Source: Toxotes chatareus (taxonomy: Eukaryota > Chordata > Actinopteri > Toxotidae). Taken from it: DNA of 64,000 nucleotides. Positions 36,701 to 48,626 of this stretch are shown one piece after another. The stretch lies in contig CM028901.1 in the NCBI GenBank assembly GCA_016801885.1, positions 6,780,783 through 6,844,782 of the forward strand. Reading direction: 5' to 3'. Numbering within the stretch: the stretch's first letter is position 1; every line of letters starts with the position of its first letter. The position numbers and the translations under genes were made by a program. The notes below the pieces were generated by a model that had not been told where the DNA came from, made no database searches, and worked only from the letters and a program-made list of their open reading frames with translations.

Positions 36701-37135
36701 GGGAAATAAAGACAGAGTGAAACAAAAAGACAAAAAAGATCAACAAAGCAAACCCACCGTTACAATCTCTAGCATCTCTGCCTTGCTAATGTATCCGTTT
36801 CCATCCAGGTCGTACATACTGAAGGCCCACTTCAGCTTCTGGTCCAGTCGACCACGTGAGGTCACGCTCAGGGCAATGATGAACTCCCTGAAGTCTATAG
36901 TCCCGTCTCCATTGGCGTCAAATGTGCGGAAGACATGTTCGGCGAACTTGGAGGCGTCTCCGTAAGGGAAGAAGTTGGCGTAGATCTTCTTGAACTCCTC
37001 CATAGAGAGCGCACCGCTGGGGCAGTCCCGCAAGAAGCCCTTGTACCACTCGGTGATCTCATGCTCGGTGAAGTCCGTGTTCTCCACCAGATCCTGCATG
37101 ACGTCGGGACGGAGCTTGCTGTTCTGTTTGCCCAT
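33775..37135 (-). CDS. ncald: Neurocalcin delta, neuronal calcium sensor, three coding exons
   Basis: Myristoylated EF-hand Ca2+ sensor of the visinin-like family, acting at neuronal membranes, where it moves by a Ca2+-myristoyl switch and can affect guanylate cyclase and clathrin/actin partners (family knowledge). Exons: 37135-36758, 34455-34350, 33869-33775, giving 192 aa plus TAG. Visible: the N-myristoylation signal MGKQNS; degenerate EF1 around DCPSGALSMEEF; Ca2+-binding EF2 with DANGDGTIDFREF; EF3 with DLDGNGYISKAEM; EF4 with DTNRDGKLSLEEF. FTEHEI, the EF1 wording and SKAEMLEIV point to NCALD rather than HPCA or HPCAL1. Oddities: the vertebrate protein normally ends SAGQF with 193 residues, but here TAG follows SAGQ directly. 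The residue at the exon 1 border is Thr (ACG before GTGGGT) where relatives have Gln. Splicing is GT-AG. The gene converges on grhl2, as in human. The a or b copy is not determined. Confidence 0.95.
35450..35512 (+). repeat. Dispersed fish repeat tail (TTGTGGGATGAATAAAGT type)
   Basis: TTTCCCCGTTGTGGGATGAA followed by TAAAGTCTATCTTATTCTTA is a common teleost repeat end. It sits in the ncald intron between coding exons 1 and 2. Confidence 0.65.
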
Positions 37136-37190
37136 GGTCGCTGCTTCTGTTGAGGCTGTGGCTGGTCTGAGGGCAGCGGTGCTTTAGACT
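37136..37190 (-). other. ncald: 5' UTR part of ncald coding exon 1
   Basis: The exon extends upstream of the ATG to a polypyrimidine tract with the acceptor TTCTTCCTCAG (minus strand) at 37191. This shows that at least one noncoding exon lies upstream. Confidence 0.7.
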
Positions 37191-39412
37191 GCTGAGGAAG
37201 AAAATGAGAGACAGAAAAAAAAGGTTAGGAATCCTCTGGATGGCCTTGAGCTTTTTTTTGATACAAAAGGGGTACGAAACACAGGGAGGAAGGACAGTGA
37301 TGTAAAATGGGAACAAAACGTACAGACACACACTAAGGATGTAAAATAGCTGAATTAACTTCTGTTGTTCAGGTAAATTACTTTTGTTTTTTTTTTTTTA
37401 TATGTTGTTTTTGTCCATGAAACACCTCCAATACAGTAGAATCCCTTTCAGAAACCAAAAGTTCATATATTGCTTTTTTTACCAACTAAATTGCCCATGA
37501 TGGGTTTTGGGATGTGAGTGTCTTAATTTTTGTTTTTAATTTTAGGGAATAATTTAGCTGACAATTCACAGTATTAGACTCAAAGTTTTACAAAAGATAA
37601 AGAAAAAGCAGGGAGACAAAAGTTGAGTATGTGGTCTTGTGCAGATACAGAGCCAAGTTCAGTCATTCATGCACATGCAGCACGAGACCAACGTTTTCAT
37701 GATGCAGAACTGTCACAGATGCACAACCACATCCACACTTACAGTGTGTCTCACACAGTGTTGATAAGCCCAGTGCTTGCCAGTTCAGCTGTGCGTGCAT
37801 CTCTGCAGATGCAGCTTCCATTTCCTGCAGGAACTCTGATGCCTCGACACACACATATCCACATCTTCTGTATTAATTGTTGAAATAGTTTATTGACCTC
37901 GTTTGAGCTTTGATGACGCATTTAAAATGAAATTTGCAGAAAGAGAGAGACTATATTTTACTAAAATCTTAATTTGAGTAAAGCCACCGAGCTGATCCGG
38001 CTCAGTGTGTCTGACAAGAATCACATTCCTCTGTAACGAAAGCGAACAGCGCGTCCTAACACTCAACAGAGGACGCAGTTCATCGTCTAACCCTGCGGCT
38101 AATGTGCTTAGCACTTTCCCCTGTCAGACCGCTGGCCGCTGTTGAGCTCTCCAGGCCAAAGACAAGAGGGAAGCTGTTCTAAGCTTAGCCGAGGATAATG
38201 GCAGATAAAATCAGCAATGTCAGGTCAGGCCAAAGCAAATTAAAGTACAGGTAGCTTGTTCCGGGAAGGGATGTGAAGATCTGTCGCCTCTGCAGTTCCA
38301 GTCAATGTTTGCAGTTTCTTTAAAGACTCCAAAGCTAAAATACAAAACGGATGGTTCATAAAATGTAAAGAAACAAAGAAATGTGTTATTTCCTTACAAG
38401 AACTACTAACTAAAATTAGCCTAAGCACAAGTGTAAAGCTCTTCGAGATCAATTATCTATTTACTGACCCCTACAAAAGTCACAGAGCTACACACTTACA
38501 ATTTTCTTTTTAAATGACTGTATGCAAATGTAGACAGTTCTCCAGCCAGTTCACTGGTTAAGCGGATCCATTGACTGACCAAGGCTGACTGAGAAAAGCC
38601 AATCGTGCTTGCTTTTCTGGAAAGAGGATGACTCAGAGGAAATATGCTTCTTCCCCATACAAATGAATTTAATACTCACGAAAACTGCTGCTGCTACAGT
38701 GACAGAACTGATCAGGAAACACAAAAACAAAACAGTCAGAAACCAGACAAGCAAGTCACAAGCTGAGGGCAATGGAAACAAGACCATTAGACGCCGATTT
38801 ATCTGGCAACTTTGGCATTTTAAGTGAAATTGTGCACAACGATTTGTTAGGAAGTGGGTCTAGTTTGAATTAAATTGCCTGCATTTTATTAGTCTTGTTA
38901 ACTGGTATCTGCATGGACTGCCATCCTCGTCTGCCTTCCCCTCACACATGCACATGTTCCATAAACAGTCAGCTATAATCCTTTAATTAACTCAGAGTAA
39001 ACAATGGGCTCTAGCAATGTGGCAGCCCTGCTGTTACCTATAGTTCGCTTTAATGCCAACACGAACACTGGACACTGCAGCGTATAAAAGGGGATTAACA
39101 CCTGTTTACACACTCTTCCCTCCTGGAACAAAAAGCATTAGCGGCTACGCAACAGGCGTCCAGTGAGGACAGACTGGAAGTGTGTCTGCCTTTAAATTAG
39201 ACAGAGGAAAACAGTGTAGACCTGATACTTTGATAGACAAAGGTGAGAGCTGTTTAGGATGGTCTGGCTCTGCTTTATGTTTCACATCTTACAGAGACCT
39301 TTTCTCTGTTTGTCCACTACTTAAAATTCTTGTTGTAATCTGTGGTCTTTTTGTGCCACACTTTGTTAACCCAGTGTTTTCAGACGTCCTGCCCTGTCCT
39401 GCAAGCGCGCAG

Positions 39413-39413
<1 letters not shown>

Positions 39414-39467
<54 letters not shown>
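39414..39467. repeat. (CA)n microsatellite
   Basis: About 27 uninterrupted CA units, the longest in the window. Confidence 0.97.
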
Positions 39468-39470
<3 letters not shown>

Positions 39471-40138
39471 AATCAACCAGCCAACGTCATCATAACTACC
39501 TCCATTCATTTCATTCATAAACAAATTCTTTATGTGGTGTGGTGATCAGTCCCCCACATTCTGTGCAATTTGTATTTTAAGGGCTTAATGGATCGCAGAG
39601 CGTTTCCGTGATTATTGAGGCCGGGTTGCCATGACGACCGACCATACAATCACTCATCTTTGGGCAACTAGTGGGCAAGAAAACATTTTTATTTACAGTA
39701 CATAGTGTCTTTGAGTCATAACAGCCCTTAAAAACGTTATTTTTTTTGCAAAGACTGTCGGCTTGTTTGTTTGCTTTTAGCTGTGGTCCTAATCGCACAC
39801 TCTGTTTATGCATTAATGTGGAGGGACAGAGCCGACCGAATGTTTCTCTCTCTCTCTCTCCATTATTCTAAATGAGGGAGGCAAGGTTAATTACTGTTGG
39901 TCTCAGTGGCATTACAACTACAACAACAATAACAACAACAAAACAGGAGTTAAAGGATGTATTTAGTTTGACATTTGAGGCACTTTTTAACCAGGGCGAC
40001 CAACAAATATTATATGTCCTTATATTTACATCCAACTGCACTGCAGTGCAGTATAAACCATTAATTAAATGTTTATGTTGTGCTTTTAAATATGGGCTTA
40101 AAATAGTGTTACTATAAAAGGAATTAAGCCACAATAGC

Positions 40139-40432
40139 TGTCAATTATTTTTCTGTCTTTCGATTAATCAATTAATCTAAATGTTTCATTGCCATTCCAA
40201 ACTCCATATTAATCAGCATGACAGTTAAAGAAAAATCTTTGCCTGTCACATCACCCGAGGACACAAACACAAACTGACATTAATTAAGTCTATTAGAGGC
40301 TACAACTTAGTTAATCAGGGCATTCCAATGGGAATTTTCACTATTTTCTGACTTTTCATGGAAAAACAATAAATTAAGAAAATAATGGACAGATTACTCG
40401 ATAATGAAAATAACAGTTAGTTGCAGCACTAT
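40139..40432 (-). repeat. Copy of the TTAATCAA / TTAGTTGCAGC fish repeat
   Basis: It contains CGATTAATCAATTAATC and ends TCGATAATGAAAATAACAG plus TTAGTTGCAGCACT. It shares its end with the copies at 44113-44447 and 59948-60190 and is a degraded copy. Confidence 0.5.
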
Positions 40433-40535
40433 TGTGCTTTGTGCCTGAATCTTTGTCTTTATTCTGGATGTTCTGCATTTACTACACACCTAATATTTTA
40501 CTGATTTAAAAACCGTCTGCTGGGTTTTAAACTAC

Positions 40536-40625
40536 ATGGCTGGTTGTAGTTTCTGTGGGGAGTTTGCATGTTCTCCCTGTGGGTTTTTGTTTCCTCCCAC
40601 AGTCCACAGATGCACATTGTCAACA
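40536..40625 (+). repeat. Dispersed fish repeat (GTTTGCATGTTCTCCC type)
   Basis: GGAGTTTGCATGTTCTCCCT with GTTTCCTCCCACAGTCCAC is a well-known high-copy fish repeat core. Confidence 0.75.
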
Positions 40626-43600
40626 GCTCTTTTTCAGCAGCTGAAGAGATATCAGAGCAAATGGGCTTTGTGTCCCATATTTCCCTTGTTAACACTTGAT
40701 TTTTACGTGTTTAATAATGTTTAATAATGTATAGTATTTGTCAGCAGTAATAACTTATTGTCTTACTGTGTTGTCATTCACTATTTGTTTGATGAACGTG
40801 ATTTAATTGCCTGTCTAATGCCTAACACTAACAGACCCAGTTCCTGTCTCTCCTGGATAAAGGTCTGTGCGTATTTAAAAAAAAGAAACGATGGGACGAG
40901 AGCTCAGACCTCCACCACCGAACATCCTTTCAACCAGTTACCCTAAGAACTCAGCTATTTCTGGCTCTCCCGAGATCACTGCCTACAATTAACCACTAAG
41001 ACTCTTACCTGCTGTTGCTGGCAGACCTGTGGCACCGTTACATAACCCGAGGCTCTGACAAGTGGACAGGTCACATGGTTGAGACAAGTTTGTACCTCAA
41101 CCATCTCATGAGGTCAGGACAAGTGAGTGAACACTGGTTTAACCTCCTGAGTGTGTCTGAGAAGAGAACAGGCCTGAGATAGAGGCGATGACCTCAGCCT
41201 GGTCAGGTATTAACCAGCAGAGCGACAGATTTAACGCCTGAGAACCAGTGAACAAAAAAAAATGAAATTCATAAGTTGGAATGAAGGAAAGTTTGGTAGT
41301 TTTACTTGAAAAATGACTTAAGGTTGATTATCTTCTGTCGACCAATTAATCATTTAAAATCAAATTTCCATTAAACATGAATGATGTCCTACTGAAGACT
41401 GAAACATCAAAGCAAGCATTCGGGGCTTGGTAACATTTTATTTTTATTTTGATACCAGTGCAATAACTGAGCTTCAATACCAAACAGTGCTTCTAGGATG
41501 TTTTATTTTGAAAACTGATGTTTAAACAACATATTCCAAACGGCTCAATACATCTGTGTTAATGAAGGTGGACTAAATAAAAAGTGTGACGGGAAAGATT
41601 TGATGCAAACTTTGAAAACTCAATGAATCAATGTTACAGGTGCATATCAGTCAGTACTCAAACAGCACCTATTTGCTGAAAATGAATTCTTCTATTCTTC
41701 TATTAACAGCTGAACAGTTGACCCGTTCTTGCTACTTCAATCAAAGGCCTTCCACACAGCATTCATCCCAGAACATCTTGTTGCCCACTTACATAACAGG
41801 CAGAAGTCTCCATTTATAACCTGCAGGTAAATCTTAACCCAGGAGTCCCAGATAATCCAAGAACAGGGAGAGCAAAAGAGAGCTGGCTGGAGGGCAACAG
41901 AACCACAGGGACTGAAAAGTGCCTCGGTCACAGACAGCAAGCTTATGAGTGATACATCCATAATGCAAAATGATCCATCTGTGACCAGACTGCAGAGGTG
42001 AGGGCGGTCAGTCTCGACCTGACAGGTAAACACTTATGAGACCTGCAGGATCTGCAGTCTGATCTTCACCTGCAGGTCAAAATTAAATAATTATGTTTTA
42101 TTTCAGCAGCAATAAGATATTAAAGCACCGTAACTCCAACCATCTCAGAGTTAACAGGTTCTACCAAGGACAAATTTGTACAAGATTCTGAGTCGATGCT
42201 GCACCACATGCAGACGCACGATGCCGGGGATTGCAACATCACAAACATTCAGTTTCTTCTCTGCTATCTAAGCGAGTAACTTATCAGTAATTCTGCTTTG
42301 CTTCATCTGTGTTCGGAAGAGTTGCATTACAACATCTGTCACCACATGATTGATTAAAACTGTTTTATATGTTGTTCTTGGGTCTGAAAGACTGCCACTT
42401 CACATTCTGTAATACATAACTGGAGATAAATATTAAATCATAAATCACTTTTTTGTCATTTACCATAGTCGCATTTGCTGTCCATGCACCACTATTCAGT
42501 TGTTTTTTCACTCACCACACAAAGAGGGAGGGAAGAAAGTGTGACACTTTCATGTCACAAAACCCATGTCTTTCCTTGGTACTTGAGAGTGTGATTTTAT
42601 CACTGTCACAAGTAAGGTAGGTTGAGGACACCTTCATTCAGCTGGATAACCGTTTACACACAACAACTATGTAAGATGACGTCAAAGCCAGGACCCTTGA
42701 CAAGTTTTCGCTGTAATTCAACCGTCTTTTCAAGTACCTCTCATCAAGAATGTGCAGAAAGTCATGGATTTCCGCTATAAACAACACTGTGAATAATGTG
42801 AGGTATATTTGGAATAGACCTATTTTAGGTTTTGTGACGCAGATTTTGACCACATCTTGTGAATGTCAGAGGGATGGAGGAGCTCATATTCCAAAGACGG
42901 GGAAACACTACACCAGGTTTGAGCAGATGGAAGGGCTGCAATGATGCTACGAACTCATTTCATGTCTTTTACCAGTTCCACACCCACTGTCGCTTTATTT
43001 TGTCATAGATGACAAACTGGATTGGCATTTGGTGCAATAAAATCTAACGTCAAACCAAAGCAACACAGCTTTGTGAGCCTACAAGGGGAAGCTTTAACCT
43101 TTTATTCAATAGATCAACATCAGTGTCATACAAGTGCACTGAAGTACATGCCAGTAACAAAAGAAAAAAAAAAAGATTTCTACAAACACTTGTGAGCTCT
43201 TTACCTCAAACTTAGATTTCATCTACCACTGCATGTGAGCAACTGAAAACAGCAACTACACTAACGCTGAACATCAGCACATCCAAGTCATGTCAGAGCA
43301 GTTATATCTTTCAACCAGCTGAAACCACTCTCTAGTTCTGTTAGCACCCAGGAACAGAAAGCTCATATAGTATGTGCCGCAAAACACGTCTCTTAAAACA
43401 TGAAACAAATGCGGACAGCAAAAAAAATGGCCTATATGAACTGCAAAGTGCCACTTGTTGGTTCTCATCTTGGCTCAGATTTTACAAGCTCTAAAACCGA
43501 TGACCTGTAGCCTCTTCTCATCATTTCGTCACACCACATACTTCTGTTCCCTCCTGAAATCGTCTTCTGGCTGCAGCCCATTTGCAATCACATGTCTGAT

Positions 43601-44112
43601 CAGCAGGACACGTGATCGCCGCCAATGAACGCTGCTGCAGCATGGCATAGCTTTGGGAGCACCCGTGCTCACATTACAAGTATGGTGATCAGCACTGTTC
43701 AGCGTAGCATGCTTTAGCGGCTCCTTGAATATCTGGCTGCAACTCTATCTGCTGTGTTATTTAGTGTAAGGTCAGAGCTGGTCCACTGTTGGTCCAACCT
43801 GAACCTTAGTCTGAGGAAACTTCAGCAGAAGATTTCCTTGTGTTCCTGTCAGGTAAACACTGTTACTGTCAGTGACAAGGGTTATAGCAATTAAAGTAAG
43901 ATTGTGAAACAACTAAAAGTAGAAGTAACCCTGTTAGCTTGTGAATCCAACTAAAACTACACCTAATTACAATAAACTAAATCCAATGAAAGTTTAGCAG
44001 CCGTAAACCAAATTTTATTTCTTAACACTTGTCCTAATTCAATCAATGAAAACACCAAGACTATGCGTTTGTCTGATGCCAAACTTGTGACACAAACATC
44101 ATCCAGTTTAGA

Positions 44113-44447
44113 GCTGAAATGTTAAGTTGATTAATCAACTAAGTGACTGATGGTCAGTTAATCATTTCAGTTTTGTTTTTGTTTTTTTTTTAAAGCAAAA
44201 ATGCCAAACTTTCTCTGGTTCCAATTTCTCAGATATAAGGATTTACTGCTGTACTGTGTCATATATGATAATAAACCAAATATCTTTGGGGTTTGGACTG
44301 TTAGTTGGACAAAACAAGCAATCTGAGCATCTCACCTTGAACGCTTTTCTCACATTTATTTGACATTTTGTAAACTGAATGATTTAATTGAGAAAATACT
44401 AAGCAAGTTAAACTATTATTAAAATAATCATTAGTTGCAGCCCTAAT
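44113..44447 (-). repeat. Well-preserved copy of the TTAATCAA / TTAGTTGCAGCCCT fish repeat
   Basis: Recognisable phrases, in order: GTTGATTAATCAACTAAG, CAGATATAAGGATTTACTG, ATCTTTGGGGTTTGGACTG, TTGGACAAAACAAGCAATC and ATCATTAGTTGCAGCCCTAA. The repeat is nonautonomous and very common in percomorphs. Confidence 0.7.
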
Positions 44448-46430
44448 ATAGTTTTGCAGCTTCCTCCACAAGAGTGACAAGACATAAGACAGTTTCAGAT
44501 CAAACTGAGGACGAAAGCCATACCACTCATAAAACAAACTTTCATAGCAACAGTTCTAAAAATAGCCACAACTTCTTCCTCTTACACTTCCTAAAATTTG
44601 TTTTTATTGCAATGTTACCTTCATTACTATCATTTTAGTGAACATCAGTACAACATGAATAGAGGTAAATGCTCCAACACAACTGGCAACACAACTCTGA
44701 TACTGGTACAACTGAAAGGGTTTTGATTTTCTGAACACTTAAACAGTTTTTTGTTTATTTACCAGCCGTATGCAAATGTGATTTCTGTGAACTGTGGGCT
44801 TAAAGCTTGTTTTGAAAACAATTTCTCTGCTTGACAATGTCTTCAACCATTTCTCCTTTTCTCTAAATGTTCCTAAAAATCCCATCCATTCTGTCTTTGA
44901 GAGACCTGAGGCTGCAGTTTCATCATAATGCAGCACACATGAGCTCCCATTGTCAGCCGGAGAGCTTTGTGTGTCAAGGCGCTGCAGAAAACCACAATCA
45001 TGACAGAGAGGCCATTATGAGGGAGCGAATGAGAACAAGATAAAAAGTGTCACTGACAACAGCTGCAAGTAGGCAGGCCGAACTGCAAAAAAAAAGACTC
45101 AGGATTGGACAAACACACTCACATACTCGCACCAAATTGTCACTGATTGCATGGGGGGAGTGCTGTTTGCTTTGCACTGAATATCTAAATGTGACTCTCT
45201 CTGAAACAGCCTGTTGTAAAGACAAAGGCCGCAGAGATGGAAATGTCAATCTATCTGATGACTAAACAACTCCCACCCCTCTCTGCCGGTGATATCTGCT
45301 GCACAGCATGCGAGTAATGCGGCTTTCTATCCAAAATATTATTGGTGTGACAGGCCAGAATCTAAATTTTCTCCTATGTTGCTCTTTATCTTAGTCTTTC
45401 AAGCTCTCTCTTGCGCCTTTCTACTTATCTTCCACTCATCCTTGCTTTTCCTCGCAATCACTTTCCCCGTCGGCTTCCTCTAAAAAAGGTCTAATTCAAT
45501 TCAAAAGAGCATCCACTGCTGCCCAGACAAGCCTAACTACAGAGGATGCTGCCAATGTGGTCAGGCTGGCCCAGAATAAACCCACAAGACTCCCACACCA
45601 ACGAAAATAGAACATCTGTTCAAATTTAGCAAACATTTGTAAGCGTTTAGCATCTTGAAATGTTTGGAGGGATGGTTTTGACACCAAGGGGGCTATTATC
45701 TTGACTCCACCCTCATGTCAGCACCTCCACAGGTCTTTAAATTTTTTGTGCTATATTGTATTGTCTGCCCGAGATGAGAGGAGGAGCTGGATGGCGCATT
45801 TCACTTCAGAAATTTTCTAAAAACATATCAAACATTTGGAAGCTACGATTCAAAGACAGCAAACCACAATGTTGTGTTATTTCAGTCTGTGTGTCATTAG
45901 TAGTTTTCTGTGTCCTCTGTATGATTGAACCTCTTTCCTCTCTCGCGTCTAAATTTTTCATCTGGGTCTGTGAACTCCAGTTTCTCTTGTCACTGTAACA
46001 TTTTTATTTTTCTTCTTTTGTGTCCACGCATGTCTTTTGACATCATGACCCTCTCTCATCACCTCTCAAATATTTCACTGGGACCACTAGAGGAAATTCA
46101 ACCATGACAGGTTCCTGTTTGTGTCCCACATCAAACCACACCAGCAGCATTCAATGACCACATGCCACCAGCCAAAAAAAAAAAAAGTCTCTTTAATCCT
46201 CAGTTCTACTTTAGCTGCTTGTCTGGTGGAAACCTGAAACCAACATGGTCCACTGATAAAGTAATGTAAAGTAGGGCTGCAAAGTGACTATTTCCTTTAC
46301 TGATACATCTAATAAATAATATAGTCTGTGTAGCACAATATATACCTATATTCTTTTTCAGAGGCTGAGAAAGCAATGTTTTGCATAATTACTTAACGAA
46401 TGACTGAACAATTATTTGTCAGCTACTGCA

Positions 46431-46872
46431 ATGGTTCTCATGAAATATCTTTTGTTGACGGACTAATTGATTAATCAACTAATCATTTCAATACTACGCA
46501 TTAAAAGTGTGTAAATTGAATAGCTTTGGATTTGGAACTGTTGGTCAGATAAAAACAAGCATTCTGGAGACCTCACACTGTGCTTAAGGAAACTGCAAAG
46601 GACATTTTGTCCATTTTCTAACATTTAATAGACTTAATCAATTAATAATAACATCAATTATCATTTGCTGCTCTAATTAAAAACATGTTTGAAATGTCAG
46701 ATGTCCAACTTAATATATCCTGTAGCTCAGCAATTTGTGGATGTCACCCTGAAGTTCGCAGAAATCACAGCTGACATTTCTATTTATTTGTTTTTACATG
46801 TTTTCTCACATTTCACAACAGTCTGAATACCTTAACTGGTACTGAAAACAATTGGTGGTTGCAGCCCTAAAA
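46431..46872 (-). repeat. Further copies of the TTAATCAA / GCAGCCCT fish repeat
   Basis: GATTAATCAACTAATCATTT, TTTGGATTTGGAACTGTTGG and TCAATTATCATTTGCTGCTC mark one copy (46431-46675). A second end, TGGTTGCAGCCCTAA, lies at about 46854-46870. Confidence 0.55.
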
Positions 46873-47653
46873 ACAAGTAAAATGCAAATTTGCAAAGTGC
46901 AAATCCTCTCACTTGAGAGACTGAAACTTGCAACTGTTTGACATTCTTGCTTGAAATAATCAATCAACTAAATGATGCAGCCTTGATCTAATGTCCTGAT
47001 TCCTACTCTTACTTTCCTATTTTTGAGAACTTTCTTATAATAACATGTAAATGTACTGAAGATCATCAGAATGAAAACGCAACTCTACTGAACTGTTACT
47101 ATACACAGACTAGATAATGAGAGATAGTATCCACCGAAGACATTCGTTTACAGGAAAACAAACATTTCAGCTCACTTGTCAAGGTAAGGCACCACCAGTC
47201 CAATAAGTCTGCCTCCTCTCCCTCCTGCTTTAATCCACTGACTGAGTGATGTGTATTTGCTGAAACGAGATACCCTGCCTCGGGACTCCTTTTTCACTTC
47301 CTGTTCTCACTCATGCTACAATTAAATATGGAGAGAGTAAAGACAACAAGCTCCTCTGCGGCTCCTCAGGGGGTTCATTCAGGACAAGAAGAAGCAGCTT
47401 CATCCGATTAGAAATGTGGGTAAAGCTTTATCCGCCGCTAGCATCTTGTAAGGCTGCTGAACTGCAAAGTTATGGAGGAAAATGTTCAAATACAGTTGCT
47501 CCTGTCATTTGAGCCGGACGGACACAAGTGCTGGTAAGAGTTTCAAAAGGCTCAACCTGTAAACTCAACTCACCTGAGCTACATGCAAGACAGAAAGTAA
47601 CAGGAAGCGGGCAAAGTGCGAAGGAGGGAACGGGCACATTAGCGACAACTTAC

Positions 47654-47872
47654 CTCGCTTTTAAGTTGCTGTGGAGGGCCTGTTAAAAGTCTCTTTAATA
47701 GTCCATTACCTCGCGTCACCGGGGCGAACAGTAAAAAGTTTCAGACAGGGGGACAACAGGTTGCAGGAGCCACACAGGAGCAGGAGTTCGCCGGCTGCTC
47801 GCAGTCCAAACTCCACCAGGCTTTTTCCCGAGCAGCTGCATACACTCCACTTAGCCCTGCAGCCTCTCGCCT
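47654..47872 (-). other. ncald: Putative noncoding first exon of ncald
   Basis: On the minus strand, GCGAG is followed by the consensus donor GTAAGT at 47653. The exon is CpG-rich, has no conserved ORF and lies directly below a cluster of promoter motifs. No other gene on this strand is near. The start site is approximate and the link to ncald is inferred from position and strand. Confidence 0.5.
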
Positions 47873-47938
47873 TGACGTCAAGGCTGCTTGTCACGTGACA
47901 GGGCGGCGGCCAATCCGAAGCCGCGTTGTCCTGGCAAC
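47873..47938 (-). promoter_or_regulatory. ncald: Probable ncald promoter: X-box, CCAAT, GC box, CACGTG, CRE
   Basis: Read on the minus strand: X-box GTTGCCAGGACAAC (47938-47925), inverted CCAAT (47914-47910), a GC box (47906-47901), E-box CACGTG (47897-47892) and full CRE TGACGTCA (47880-47873), all within 66 bp. Such density marks a promoter. Factor binding is inferred. Confidence 0.6.
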
Positions 47939-48602
47939 AAGAACTCGGTACTTGAATGGCGATTAGTGTGTAGAAATGAACTCAAAGTAATAAAGTCACC
48001 AAAACATGGACATAAGTGAACACAAGTACTAACAAATATGTGGTACTGAACTGTGGCATTATAGGAGGTGTACTCAGTTTGTCAGACTTTATAAGAACTT
48101 TATTGGCCTGACCATATTCAGATTTATTATTAAAGCAGTGAGGGAATACTGGCATTAACAATTACAATACATTTAGAACATTGTTTCAGAAAGAGAAGAG
48201 AAAAATAAGATATGGAATGAGGTGTGTTTTTCATTTTGGACTGGCTCCATATATGCATATAAAGTACATTGTGTAGCTTTCCTATTTTGTCATATATTTT
48301 TTCCCTCTTATTTTTATTATTTTTTATTCATTTTATTTTAAGTCCTTATTTTTAACTTTAATGGTGTACATTCCTTAATTTCTTTACTGCCTTTGCTCTG
48401 TTGTCATCCCTTTGTTCTGTTGTGTTATTTCTCTATTATTTTATGTTTGACAAAAATAATCTTAACTTCACGTCCACTGGCTTTCTAAGCTTCAAATATA
48501 CAAAAGCAGAGGAAAAATCATATTTTTTATGTCTGTGCAGCACCGCAGTGTATGTGTCCTTAGCTTACCTACCCACATTCATGTCTTTAATAATGCAATT
48601 TA

Positions 48603-48626
48603 ATGCAAATGTATTTTCATGCAAAT
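48603..48626 (+). promoter_or_regulatory. Paired POU octamer motif
   Basis: Two exact ATGCAAAT octamers in the same orientation lie at 48603-48610 and 48619-48626, 16 bp start to start, with further ATGCATTT and TGCAAAT-like words nearby. This is about 0.7 kb upstream of the putative ncald promoter. Confidence 0.4.

Larger units (their letters stand above)
37191..47653 (-). other. ncald: Large ncald 5' intron, no coding sequence seen
   Basis: About 10.5 kb lies between the acceptor at the coding exon and a candidate first-exon donor at 47653. It contains microsatellites, several copies of a TTAATCAA-rich fish repeat and a weak X-box at 39625-39638. Additional small noncoding exons are possible but none could be supported. 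Confidence 0.5.

Noticed and set aside
39625..39638. X-box-like GTTGCCATGACGAC in the ncald intron
   Set aside because: The second half site deviates from the RFX consensus and there is no promoter context, so it is too weak to list as a site.
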